The position numbers and the translations under genes are program-made. From Fen-671 sp963794745 (GTDB taxonomy: Bacteria; Actinomycetota; Acidimicrobiia; Acidimicrobiales; Palsa-688), in assembly GCA_963794745.1 (NCBI GenBank), contig CAWCEZ010000006.1, positions 62,001 through 126,000 of the forward strand: a DNA stretch of 64,000 nucleotides, given 5' to 3'. The notes beneath the pieces were generated by a model. The model ran no database searches and was not told the origin of the DNA. It saw only the letters and a list, made by a program, of their open reading frames with translations. This document shows, piece after piece, positions 34,974-44,500 of the stretch; position 1 is the first letter of the stretch, and the number at the start of each line of letters is the position of its first letter.

Positions 34974-36336
34974 TTAGGTGTCGGTCGTCACACCGAAGTA
35001 GATGTTCGGAGCGAAGGTCCCGGTGACGAGCGGCGTTGTCCAGATGCCGTAGTGGTCGTTTTCGATCCGGTTGTTCTCGACCGTGATACTGATCGGGTTA
35101 TTGCCCGTAGCGTTGGCGACAATAACCCCGGTGGTAAATGGGTCGAGCGCCGGAGGGGTATTGCCACCGAAATCAAAATCGCCGTCGAGGTTGTTGGTAC
35201 CGATCGTGTTGAACCGTATCGATGTTGCCGCTCAGGTCCTCACCTGGCGAATGGCTGTGCACGGTGACGCCCGCGAGACCGTTCCCCGATATGAAGTTGC
35301 CCTCGACAAGGTTGTCGTAGACGGCCCCGCCCGGGGTGCCCGTTGCCAAGAGGACCCCTCCTCCTTGGCCGAGAACGCCGTTATCGGTGCTTTGGTTATC
35401 GCGAACCGTGTTGTTGAACACGCCACCTACGCTCGGCAGGACGGTCGACCAAGTCGTACCGTTGGTCGTAGTGCCCAGGTGGTGGCCGGCGATGGTGATC
35501 CCGCAGTCGTACGAGTTCGCGAACACGTTGTTGGACGCGATGAGGTTCCCTTCGGCCGGCCCGTTCTCGTCGGTAAGCAGGATGCCCCCACTGTTACCGG
35601 TGACGGTGTTGTCCGAGACAGTCGAGTTGTCAGCGGAGATGAGGTGGATCCCCTCGCCGCAGTCGCCGGGGTCAGGGGGGCCGGGGGGAGCGAGGGTCGC
35701 GTTGCACTGGGCGTAGCTCGAGCCTGAGATCACCGCGCCGGTCGGGTTGCCCCGGTCGTTATCCGTGACAGTGTTGCCCCTAATCGTGACGTCGGAGATA
35801 GTGCCCGAGGCGCCTGGGGCCCTCCGACCAGGATGCCCTCACCCATGGCATAGGAGACCGTCAGGCCCTCCACGGTGGTCCCGGAGGCGAGCACCTGCAC
35901 CCCGTTGACCAACGATGTGCTGGTCGCAGCGTCGAAGGCGTCAACAATAGGGTTCCCAATTCCCTCGATCGTCAAGGGCTCGCCAGCCGGTACCACGACG
36001 TCCTCGTCGTATACACCCGGACATACGACGACGGTGGCGCCCGCTGTGGCGGCGGCAACCGCGGAGCTGATCGTCGCGTAGGCCGCGTTTACGCACCCCT
36101 GCGCCCCGGCAGTGGGCGGGGGGGACCACGCTCCGGGTACCCCGGCCCCTGCCAGTGTCGGGTCAGGCACGCCGCCTCCGGACGCGTTCGATACATAAAG
36201 GATCTGCCCGTGGCCTCCCGGCGTCGGGGGTGCAGCAAAGCTCGGCCCGGTCCCCGACAGTGACGGCGATAACCGATGTGGCCGCGGCGAGGCCGAGCAC
36301 AGCGGCGGTTGGGATAACTCGCAATCTGGTACGCAT
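34974..36336 (-). CDS. Secreted right-handed parallel beta-helix protein (NosD-like), several apparent frameshifts
   Basis: The ATG at 36334-36336, preceded by AGAAGG, opens a signal peptide (MRTRLRVIPTAAVLGLAAAT). After a shift near 36240 the frame reads VPDPTLAGAGVPGAWSPPPT and ATVVVCPGVYDEDVVVPAGE, the start of a NosD-type helix. A second shift near 35820 leads to HLISADNSTVSDNTVTGNSG, ASNNVFANSYDCGITIAGHH and DNLVEGNFISGNGLAGVTVH, each coil carrying the Asn ladder of PbH1 repeats. A third shift near 35215 leads to NTIGTNNLDGDFDFGGNTPP and VENNRIENDHYGIWTTPLVT, and the stop is TAA at 34974-34976. The corrected product is about 450 residues. Such proteins bind or cleave polysaccharides or act at the cell surface; no catalytic residues can be assigned. 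Confidence 0.72.
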
Positions 36337-36632
36337 TAGTCCTTCTCCTTTCGGGGTTTTGCCGACCCCGAGTCTTCTTGGCGCCCGAATCGTAGCCTGA
36401 GCCCACCTCCCCCCGAGCAGTCCAGGGGCCTGTCACCGTGTTCCTGGGGCTGTGGCGAAGCGACAATCCCACGCGTTGCGCTCAGCCAGTCACTAGCTCG
36501 GGCAGCGGCAGGCCAGGCGAGGGCGCTATGGGCGTTCCCCCGGCTGAGAGCGGAATTCGTTCGCCAGCGAACTCGCCTGCAGACGAACGAGCCCGCCGAG
36601 ACGCCGGTCGCGAAAGCTACGGGCCGGTAGGA
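36337..36632. other. Intergenic region with hairpin and imperfect repeat
   Basis: No gene is seen. A 37-base stretch at 36580-36616 resembles 34843-34880 beyond the other end of the beta-helix gene (shared CAGACGA-CGAGCCCGC and CGCCGGTCGC). A perfect 12-bp inverted repeat, GCTACGGGCCGG, starts at 36616 and pairs with 36654-36665 in the end of the next gene, possibly forming that gene's terminator. Confidence 0.4.
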
Positions 36633-37178
36633 CTAGGGCGCTGCGGAGGGGAGCCGGCCCGTAGCGCCGGTCCACTTGCGCCAGTTCGCCGCGAGGCCCT
36701 CTCGCGTTGCGGCAAGCGGGAGGCGCAGCGCCTGCTCGCTGACCATATCGGCAATCGCTCGCTGACGGCTGTAGTCATGGTCGGCGCCGGCGAAGACCGG
36801 GCGGCGGTAAGAGACCAGTTCTTCAGGGGCGCCCGGGAAGAAACCCCACAGCGTGAAGGCCCACTCCATGTCGTAGATGACAGGTGAGCGATGGAAGTGC
36901 GAGGAACGACGCGCGCCGGAGCTGAAGCAGCCCGCTACTGCGTCGGCGAGATGTTCCCCCTCGGCCAGCACGGCTCGCTCGGCAACCCGCTTCGCCAGCT
37001 TCAACCCGAAGCCGAGGTCAGAGCCGGTAGCCCCGAGCCTCGCCCCGCTCGGGGGGCGCAAAGATACCTGCTCAGCGGGCCTGTCTTGCTCCCAACGGCT
37101 AGGGATGCTCAGGCGGTTGGAGGGCCTTACCCGGTCAGTGGTGATGATGGGGACGAAGTCGGGCTGGGCCATGGCCAC
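36633..37178 (-). CDS. Conserved actinobacterial protein, function unknown
   Basis: A 181-residue protein beginning at GTG 37176-37178 or ATG 37172, with no signal or membrane segment. Recognisable blocks are WEQDRPAEQVSLRPPSGARL, LGFGLKLAKRVAERAVLAEG, VIYDMEWAFTLWGFFPGAPE and ELVSYRRPVFAGADHDYSRQ, the last three conserved in pattern among actinobacterial hypothetical proteins as I recall them. It starts 12 bases after the cimA stop, so it is probably the last gene of the leuB-ilvE-cimA operon. A role in branched-chain amino acid metabolism would be inference from position only. Confidence 0.65.
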   Translation of the reverse strand: MAMAQPDFVPIITTDRVRPSNRLSIPSRWEQDRPAEQVSLRPPSGARLGATGSDLGFGLKLAKRVAERAVLAEGEHLADAVAGCFSSGARRSSHFHRSPVIYDMEWAFTLWGFFPGAPEELVSYRRPVFAGADHDYSRQRAIADMVSEQALRLPLAATREGLAANWRKWTGATGRLPSAAP

Positions 37179-37190
37179 AAAATTAGCTGA

Positions 37191-38762
37191 CTAGTGCTCC
37201 GCGGTGCTTGCGTGGAGGAGGCCAAAGACGATGGAGTCGGAAAGCGCCTGCCAGGACGCCTCGATGACGTTGTCCGAGACGCCGATCGTGGTCCACGTCC
37301 GCTCGCCGTTGGTGGAGTCGATCAACACTCGCGTGACCGATGCCGTCCCGGTGGCCGAGTCGAGCACTCTGACCTTGAAGTCGGTCAGGTGGATGCGCGC
37401 GATTTCTGGGTGGCGGGGGCCGAGGGCTTTGCGCAAGGCGGCGTCGAGGGCGTCGACGGGGCCTGTGCCTTCCGCCACCTCCATGATGCGCTCGTCGCCC
37501 ACATACAGCTTCAAGCGTGCCTCGGTAAGGAAGGTCCCGTCCTCGCGCTGGTCGGTGACCACCCGGTTCGACTCCACCCGGAAAAATGACTGTTTCCAGC
37601 CTGTGGCCGCCCGCATGAGCAGTTCGAGCGAGCCGTCCGCCACTTCGAAATGGTAGCCACCGTGCTCGAGATCCTTCAGTTGGGCGACGACGTAGCCGAC
37701 CTCGGCGTCGCTCAGCTCGATCCCCATTTGCTGCGCCTTGAGGGCGACGGTCGAGCGGCCAGACATCTCCGACAGGACGAAGCGGGTCGCATTGCCGACC
37801 AATTCCGGGTCGACATGCGAATATGCGCTCGGGGCGCGGGCGATGGCGCTCGTGTGTATGCCAGCTTTATGGGCGAAAGCCGACAGGCCTACGAAGGGCT
37901 GGTGCGGGTTGGGCGCGAGGTTGACGATCTCGGCAATGTGGCGCGCGACGGGCGTGAGCAAGGGCAGGCGCTCTGCGCCTATCGTCTCGATGCCCATCTT
38001 CAAGCTCAGGTTGGCAATCACGGTGGTCAAGTCGGTGTTGCCGGTCCGCTCCCCGTAGCCGTTGACACAGCCCTGGACGTGGTCCGCCCCCTCGAGCACG
38101 GCCACGATCGAATTGGCGACCGCACACCCGGAGTCGTTATGAAAATGTACCCCGAGGCGGCCTTGGGCGATCTCACGCGCCTCGGCGACAGCGCGCTGCA
38201 CCTGGTACGGGAGAATGCCGCCGTTGGTGTCGCAGAGCACAGGCGTCGCGCCGCATTGCTCGACGACTCGCAGGAAGTCACGGGAAAACGAGGGGTCTTC
38301 GAGGTAGCCATCGAAAAAGTGCTCCGCGTCGACCATCACGGTTTTGCCGTTGTTGCGCAGGTATGTCACCGAGTCGGCGACCATGTCGAGCGCTTCGGCG
38401 GTCGTGGTACGCAGGGTTTCAACGACGTGCCACGGCGACGACTTGGCCACCAGGCAGACAAAACCGGTGCCCGCACCGACCAGGTCGGCCATGACGGGGT
38501 CCGTCTCCGCCCGGCCGCCAGCTTTCCTAGTGGAGCCGAACGCAACGAGGTTGGAGCGACCAAGAGCAAGGTCGCCGGCAGCGGCCCGCTCGAAAAACTC
38601 ACGGTCTTTCGGGTGCGCTCCCGGCCAACCGCCCTCTATGTACTGGACGCCGAGCAGGTCGAGCTGCTCGGCGACCCGGATCTTGTCGTTTACGGTGAGC
38701 GATAGCCCTTCTGCCTGGCTGCCGTCGCGAAGTGTGGTGTCGAATATCTCAACTTGTCGCAT
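37191..38762 (-). CDS. cimA: Citramalate synthase
   Basis: A 523-residue DRE-TIM enzyme of the CimA type, condensing pyruvate and acetyl-CoA to (R)-citramalate, a threonine-independent route to 2-oxobutyrate and isoleucine. The barrel starts VEIFDTTLRDGSQAEGLSLT, with QYIEGGWPGAHPKDREFF, the metal His pair in LGVHFHNDSGCAVANS and the GCVNGYGERTGNTDL segment. The C-terminal regulatory LeuA-dimer-like domain (about 390-520) suggests feedback control. The Gly-rich GGWPG in place of the homocitrate or isopropylmalate synthase sequence is typical of CimA. The start overlaps the ilvE stop by 14 bases. Confidence 0.93.
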   Translation of the reverse strand: MRQVEIFDTTLRDGSQAEGLSLTVNDKIRVAEQLDLLGVQYIEGGWPGAHPKDREFFERAAAGDLALGRSNLVAFGSTRKAGGRAETDPVMADLVGAGTGFVCLVAKSSPWHVVETLRTTTAEALDMVADSVTYLRNNGKTVMVDAEHFFDGYLEDPSFSRDFLRVVEQCGATPVLCDTNGGILPYQVQRAVAEAREIAQGRLGVHFHNDSGCAVANSIVAVLEGADHVQGCVNGYGERTGNTDLTTVIANLSLKMGIETIGAERLPLLTPVARHIAEIVNLAPNPHQPFVGLSAFAHKAGIHTSAIARAPSAYSHVDPELVGNATRFVLSEMSGRSTVALKAQQMGIELSDAEVGYVVAQLKDLEHGGYHFEVADGSLELLMRAATGWKQSFFRVESNRVVTDQREDGTFLTEARLKLYVGDERIMEVAEGTGPVDALDAALRKALGPRHPEIARIHLTDFKVRVLDSATGTASVTRVLIDSTNGERTWTTIGVSDNVIEASWQALSDSIVFGLLHASTAEH

Positions 38763-39675
38763 GTTCGACCCAGGGCCGGTAGCGGTCGACCTGCCCCCGC
38801 ACCGCGGCCTTATAGACCTCTTGGATCTTGCGGGTCACCGCCCCAGGAGCCCCATCGCCGACCCGGCGGTCGTCCACCGAGACGATGGGCACGACCTCAG
38901 CTGCAGTACCGCTCATGAACGCCTCGTCCGCTGTGTACAGGTCGCTGCGCAATATGTTCGCGTGGGCCACCTCGACTCCAAGGTCCTTGGCGATCGTCAG
39001 CACCGAGTCCTGTGTTATCCCCTCGAGCGCCCCGGCAGATGTCGGCGGCGTAATGAGGCGGTCGTTTTGGAGCACGAAAATGTTCTCCCCCGTGCATTCG
39101 CTCACATAACCCTGAGGCGAGAGAAGTACCGCCTCGTCGTAGCCGGCTTTCAATGCCTCGACCTTGGCCATCGACGAATTGATGTACATCCCGGTGCCTT
39201 TGGCGGCAGGCGGCATCGCGTTCGGGTCATGGCGCTGCCATGAACTGATCTTCACGCGCACGCCCTTCTCGATCCCCTCCTCGCCCAGGTAGGCGCCCCA
39301 CGGCCAAACCGCAATGGCCACCCGGACCGCGCAGGGGAGCGGGTTGAGGCCCATTTCCCCGTAGCCGAGATAGGCGAGCGGCCTGATGTAGCACTCGGTC
39401 AGGTTGTTCGCCGCAACGGTGTGCTTCACGGCGTCCACGATCTGCGCCTGGCTGAACGGGATGTCCATCAAGAAGATCTTGGCCGAGTTGAACAACCGCG
39501 TGATATGGTCCGTGAGACGGAAGACGCCAGGGCCCTCGGCTGTCGCGTAAGCCCGGATCCCTTCGAAAACCCCGCACCCGTAATGAAGTGTGTGCGTGAG
39601 GATGTGTACGTTGGCATCGTCCCAGTTGACTAGCTCGCCATCCATCCATATGTAATCGGTCTTCGTGATTGGCAC
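38749..39675 (-). CDS. ilvE: Branched-chain amino acid aminotransferase
   Basis: A 308-residue fold-type IV PLP enzyme transferring amino groups to branched-chain 2-oxo acids. It starts ITKTDYIWMDGELVNWDDAN, has LTHTLHYGCGVFEGIRAY, the Arg/Tyr-containing YIRPLAYLGYGEMGL, and the PLP lysine in NSSMAKVEALKAGYDEAVLL followed by GYVSECTGENIFVLQND. The C-terminal loop has FMSGTAAEVVPIVSVDDRR. Length is normal for the family. It is flanked by leuB (seven bases) and cimA (overlap), and all three are needed for branched-chain amino acid synthesis. Confidence 0.94.
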   Translation of the reverse strand: MPITKTDYIWMDGELVNWDDANVHILTHTLHYGCGVFEGIRAYATAEGPGVFRLTDHITRLFNSAKIFLMDIPFSQAQIVDAVKHTVAANNLTECYIRPLAYLGYGEMGLNPLPCAVRVAIAVWPWGAYLGEEGIEKGVRVKISSWQRHDPNAMPPAAKGTGMYINSSMAKVEALKAGYDEAVLLSPQGYVSECTGENIFVLQNDRLITPPTSAGALEGITQDSVLTIAKDLGVEVAHANILRSDLYTADEAFMSGTAAEVVPIVSVDDRRVGDGAPGAVTRKIQEVYKAAVRGQVDRYRPWVEHATS

Positions 39676-39682
39676 CGCTCGT

Positions 39683-40693
39683 TCACACCCTTTCTGATAG
39701 CTCGTCGCCGAACTGAGTTGTAGTGATGGGCTGCGAGGGATGGAAATCCCGCACCGCCTTATGCACCCGTGCTGCTTGGTCGCCGAGGCCGAGGTACTCC
39801 AGCATCATGGCCATCGAAATTACCGCAGCAGTAGGATTTGCCTTGCCGGTGCCCGCGATATCGGGAGCACTACCGTGCACAGGTTCGAAAAGCGATGGCC
39901 CCGTGCGGGCCGGGTTCAAGTTGGCGGAAGCTGCCCGGCCGATGCCTCCGGACACCGCCCCGGCAAGGTCGGTGAGGATGTCGCCGAAGAGGTTGTCGGT
40001 GACGATGACGTCGTAGCGGCCCGGGGACTCGACCATGTAAATGCACGCCGCGTCCACGTGGTTGTAGGCCGTCTTGACGTCGGGGTACTCCGTCGCCACC
40101 TCGTCGAAGACGCGCTGCCACAGGTTGCCGGCAAAGGTCAGGACGTTGGTCTTATGGACCAGTGTGAGATGACGGCGCCGGGTCTCGGCCAGCTCGAAGG
40201 CAAACCTCACACATCGCTCCACCCCGAAGCGTGTGTTCACCGAACCCTGCGTGGCAACCTCGGCGGCGGTCCCTTTCCTCAAAAAGCCACCCTCGCCGGC
40301 GTAGGTCCCCTCGGTGTTCTCCCGCACGACGGCAAAGTCGATAGGCACGCCGGCGCCGGCGCTTGCCTGCGCCTCGTACGGGCGGAGGTTCACATAAAGG
40401 TCCAGCTCAAAGCGCAGCCGTAGCAGCAGCCCGCGCTCCAACACCCCAGGCGGCACGTCGGGCGTCCCGATCGCACCGAGCAAGATGGCGTCGAAGCCTC
40501 TCAGCTCTTCGAGGACGCTGTCGGGGAGCACCTCGCCGGTCGCCAGGTAACGCCTCCCACCCAGGTCGTAGTCCGTCGTGGTCAGTTGGGCGCCCGCGGC
40601 ACGGGCGACCTTGAGTGCCTCGGCGATCACCTCAGGGCCGATGCCGTCCCCAGGGATCACAGCTATTCGATGTGCTGACCGGCCTGCGCTCAA
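39683..40693 (-). CDS. leuB: 3-isopropylmalate dehydrogenase
   Basis: A 336-residue beta-decarboxylating dehydrogenase of the leucine pathway, using NAD+. Key segments are IAVIPGDGIGPEVIAEALKV, ILLGAIGTPDVPPGVLERGL, RENTEGTYAGEGGFLRKGT, the catalytic Lys in LTLVHKTNVLTFAGNLW and the metal Asps in VTDNLFGDILTDLAGAVSGG. It starts with TTG at 40691-40693, nine bases from AAAGGAG. The shorter actinobacterial form is as expected. It is the first structural gene of the operon and sits 48 bases after a leader terminator. If cimA is the only synthase, LeuB could also act on 3-methylmalate for isoleucine. Confidence 0.93.
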   Translation of the reverse strand: MSAGRSAHRIAVIPGDGIGPEVIAEALKVARAAGAQLTTTDYDLGGRRYLATGEVLPDSVLEELRGFDAILLGAIGTPDVPPGVLERGLLLRLRFELDLYVNLRPYEAQASAGAGVPIDFAVVRENTEGTYAGEGGFLRKGTAAEVATQGSVNTRFGVERCVRFAFELAETRRRHLTLVHKTNVLTFAGNLWQRVFDEVATEYPDVKTAYNHVDAACIYMVESPGRYDVIVTDNLFGDILTDLAGAVSGGIGRAASANLNPARTGPSLFEPVHGSAPDIAGTGKANPTAAVISMAMMLEYLGLGDQAARVHKAVRDFHPSQPITTTQFGDELSERV

Positions 40694-40736
40694 TTGAGGG
40701 CGCTCCTTTTGGCAAAATCCTCTTAGTGACTAGACA

Positions 40737-40768
40737 TGAAAACGACCGCCCTGTTGGGGACGGTCGTT
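40737..40768 (-). terminator. Attenuator-like terminator in the leuB leader
   Basis: On the minus strand AACGACCG (40768-40761) pairs with CGGTCGTT (40748-40741), with further pairing of CCC to GGG inside, and a short TTTT follows. It lies 28 bases past the stop of the Val/Ile-rich leader peptide and about 48 bases before leuB, the place expected for an attenuation terminator. Confidence 0.7.
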
Positions 40769-40795
40769 GCGACGCACACCCGGAGTGGGAGGGCG

Positions 40796-40852
40796 TCAGG
40801 AAAAAATTACTACGACAGCATCGGCGTGGCGTGGGTGACGTCGTGCTTTCAT
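40796..40852 (-). CDS. Val/Ile-rich leader peptide of the leuB-ilvE-cimA operon
   Basis: An 18-codon ORF encoding MKARRHPRHADAVVVIFS. Codons 13-16 are GTC-GTA-GTA-ATT (Val-Val-Val-Ile). The ATG at 40850-40852 follows GGAAG by four bases. A terminator hairpin starts 28 bases after its stop, and leuB follows. This matches the logic of attenuation in other branched-chain amino acid operons: ribosome stalling at the Val/Ile codons when the charged tRNAs are scarce would favour readthrough. An antiterminator pairing was not worked out in full. Too short for ordinary gene prediction. Confidence 0.7.
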   Translation of the reverse strand: MKARRHPRHADAVVVIFS

Positions 40853-40862
40853 AGGTCTTCCT

Positions 40863-40892
40863 AGTATTGCACCCAGCCAGCCTCGCCGTCAA
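40863..40892 (-). promoter_or_regulatory. Putative promoter of the leuB operon leader
   Basis: TTGACG (40892-40887) and AATACT (40868-40863) on the minus strand are separated by 18 bases. Initiation 6-8 bases further would give a leader-peptide mRNA with almost no 5' untranslated region. Confidence 0.45.
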
Positions 40893-41032
40893 CCATATTC
40901 GGATGGCGACGCACGCGGCGCGACGACGACCGCCGGGCGGTGTGGCAGCGAGCCGACTGGGCCGCGCTAAGCGGGCAGCGGCGTGGCCGCTCAGCCCGCT
41001 CCAAAGCCGCCCCTCGCTGGTAACCTGCGGGA

Positions 41033-41497
41033 ATGGCCTTTACGAAGCTGTCGCCTGAAACCTACGAGCGGCTCCATGCTGAGCTCGACGACCTCAAGAC
41101 TCGGGGCCGGATGGAGATAGCGCGAGACATCGAGGCGGCCCGCATGCTCGGGGACCTCTCCGAAAACGGTGACTACCACGCTGCAAAGGACTCGCAGGGC
41201 AAGATGGAGGCCCGGATCCGCCAGCTGGAGGCGATGCTGGAGGATGCCGAGGTGGTCCATGGCGGCGCATCCGAAGAGGTGGCAACAGGAGTGACCGTCA
41301 GCCTGCGCTACGTCGGCGACGAGGAAGTCGAGCGCTACCTTGTGGGCTCCATCGAAGAGCGCGTCGCGGGGACGTCGGTGATCTCGCCTGGCTCGCCGCT
41401 CGGCCAAGCTCTGATGGGCAAGCGGGCAGGGACCACGGTCACATACGAAGCCCCGAGCGGTCAGTTGGCGGTGGAGATCGTCGCCGTCGGCGATTAA
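41033..41497 (+). CDS. greA: Transcription elongation factor GreA
   Basis: A 154-residue GreA that rescues backtracked RNA polymerase by stimulating transcript cleavage. The N-terminal coiled coil has LSPETYERLHAELDDLKTRG, with the acidic tip in GDLSENGDYHAAKDSQGKME (Asp/Glu pair). The C-terminal FKBP-like domain contains ISPGSPLGQALMGKRAGTTV. Length matches the family. It is divergent from the leuB operon; the ATG at 41033-41035 has only a weak upstream purine run (GCGGGA). Confidence 0.93.
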   Translation: MAFTKLSPETYERLHAELDDLKTRGRMEIARDIEAARMLGDLSENGDYHAAKDSQGKMEARIRQLEAMLEDAEVVHGGASEEVATGVTVSLRYVGDEEVERYLVGSIEERVAGTSVISPGSPLGQALMGKRAGTTVTYEAPSGQLAVEIVAVGD

Positions 41498-41537
41498 CTC
41501 GACCGGCCGCTAACCCTTTCTCCCCTACCATCTATCT

Positions 41538-44500
41538 ATGAACTCGGCCGGCCAGTTTCATAGAAGCGGTCCACGAAAGCGTCGTCATTTTCGATGGCGC
41601 CACTGGCACCAATCTGCAGCTGCTCGGCCTCGGGCCAGATGACTTCGGCGGGCCTGCTTATGAAGGCTGCAACGAGATCCTGTGCGCCACCCGGCCCGAC
41701 GCGATAGCGGACCTGCACCGGTCGTTCTTCGATGTCGGGTGCCAGGTGGTCGAGACGGACAGTTTCGGTTCCCTGCCCTGGGTCCTTGCCGAGTACGGGA
41801 TCGCCGGGCGTGCCCGCGAGCTCGCCAGGTCCGCGGCGTCGATAGCGCGCGATGTGGCCGACAGTTACGGCCCGGGCCACTGGGTTGCCGGGTCTCTCGG
41901 TCCGGGCACGAAGATCGCCTCGCTCGGGCAGATTTCCTTCACCGATATGCGCGACGGCTACCAGGAGGCAGCCGCCGGACTTATCGCCGGCGGGGCCGAC
42001 CTGCTGGTGATCGAAACCGTACAGGACCTTCTTCAGGCCAAAGCGGCGATAATCGGCGCCCGACGCGCGATGGCCGATGCCGGGAGGGAGTTGGCGCTCC
42101 AGGTACAGGTAACCATCGAAACGACGGGGCGGATGTTGATGGGCAGCGAGATCGGCGCCGCACTCACGACCCTTGATGCCTTGCGGCCGGATGTGATCGG
42201 GCTCAATTGTGCCACCGGGCCTGCCGAGATGGGCGAGCATCTCCGCTACCTGAGCGCGCACAGCCGCCTCCCATTGTCGTGCCTGCCAAATGCAGGCTTG
42301 CCTTCGGTGGTCGAAGGAAAGATGCACTACGACCTGACCCCGTCCCAGCTCGCAGAACACCACTCGCGCTTTGTGTCCGAGCTTGGCATCAACATCGTTG
42401 GAGGGTGCTGTGGGACCACCCCGGCGCACCTGAAGGCGGTCGTCGACGCCCTAGCCGCGTCGGTGCCGGCACCGCGCGAACCTACCTGGGAACCGGGCTG
42501 CGCTTCGCTTTACGCTCACGTCCCTTACGACCAGGCGCCTTCCGTGCTCAACATCGGAGAGCGCACGAACGCCAATGGCTCCAAGCGTTTCCGCGAGGCA
42601 ATGCTCGCCAAGGAGTGGGACGTCTGCACCTCGATGGCCAAGGATGCCGTCCGCTCCGGAAGCCACTTGCTCGACGTGTGCGTCGATTACACAGGCGAAG
42701 ACGGCGTCGCCGACATGACCGAGATAGCGAGCCGTTTTGCAACTCAGGCGACGCTGCCGCTCATGCTCGACTCCACCGAAGCTCCCGTCATTGAGCGCGG
42801 CTTGCAGCACATTGCCGGCAAGCCCCTGATCAATTCGGTCAACCTCGAAGAGGGCGATGCCAAGGGCACCCGCCTCGACAGCTTCCTGTCGTTGGCGCGC
42901 GAGTACGGAGCCGCAGTCGTCTGCACGTGCATCGACACCGAGGGGCAGGCCCGCACCGCAGAATGGAAGTTGCGGGCGGCCCAGGCGATTTACGACCTGG
43001 CCGTGGGCCGTTACGGGCTCATGCCAGAGGACCTTTTCTTCGATGCACTCGTGCTACCGGTCAGCACAGGAATGGAAGAAAGCCGGCGCGACGGCCTCGA
43101 GACGATAGAAGGGATAAAGCGGATCAAAGCCGCCATGCCCGGGGTCCGCACGGTCCTCGGCATCTCGAACGTCTCGTTCGGCCTGGCCGCTGCGGCTCGC
43201 CAAGCGCTCAACTCCGTGTTCCTCCATGAATGCCAGCAAGCCGGGCTCGACGCAGCCATCGTCAACTCGAGCGCGCATAGTCCCGCTGGACCGGATCGCG
43301 CCCGAGGCTGTCCAGATATGCCTGGACCTCATTTACGACCGCCGTGACGCCTCCACCCGTTACGACCCGTTGTCCGAGCTCCTCCGCTTTTTCGAAGGGG
43401 CCACGTCGGAAGCTCTCGTCGAAGAGGACAGGAGCGACTGGCCGGTGGGACGTCGTCTCGAGCACCGTGTCGTCGACGGCTCGCGCGAAGGCCTCGAGGC
43501 GGAGCTGGACGAGGCCCTGGGCGAAGGGACCCCAGCGCTTGACATCGTGAACGGCGCGCTGATGACCGGGATGAAAACCGTTGGCGAGCTCTTCGGTTCC
43601 GGTCGTATGCAGCTGCCCTTCGTCCTCCAGTCGGCAGAGGTAATGAAGAGCGCCGTCGCCTACCTGGAACCGCACATGTCCAAAACTGGCGACCGCGGAA
43701 GGGGCAAGGTCGTGCTGGCGACAGTCAAGGGCGACGTGCACGACATAGGCAAGAACCTCGTCGATATCATCCTCACCAACAACGGCTACGAGGTCCACAA
43801 CCTCGGGACCAAGGTCGCGATCTCCGAAATGGTGGCCAAGGCTGAGGAGGTCGGGGCCGATGTCATCGGGATGTCAGGGCTCCTTGTCAAATCGACGCTG
43901 ATAATGCGGGACAACTTGCTCGAGCTGAACGAGCGGGGCCTCGACCACTACCCGGTGATCCTTGGCGGGGCAGCCCTTACGCGTACGTATGTGGAGAGGG
44001 ATCTTCGCTCGCAGTACAAAGGACGCCTGTTTTATGGCAAGGACGCGTTCGAGGGCTTGCGGACGATGGACAAGCTGATGGAGTTTTCTCGCAACAATGA
44101 AGACGACCCCGAGTTCGGGCGCGCCCTTGGTGGCCGCGCCGGCGTGCCCCCGCGCCGCCAAGCCCGGGCAGCTGCGCAGGAGCCGAGCGAACGCCCGCCC
44201 CGGGCGCCTTCGGTCGAGGTAGGCAACTCCGTCCCGGTACCGCCGTTTATCGGGCCCCGGGTCGAGCGAGGTATACCGCTCAACGAGATCGCCAAGTACC
44301 TGAACGAGACTTCGCTGTTCCGCAACCAGTGGGGCTACCGACCGCTCAAGGGTGAGACCGACGCCCAGTTCAAGACGCGGGTACGGGGAGTGCTACGCCA
44401 ACAATTGGAGCTGGCGCGACAGTCAGACGTGCTCCGCCCAGCGGTGGCTTACGGCTACTTCCCGGCGAGCTCGGACGGTGACGATCTCGTCATTTGGGAA

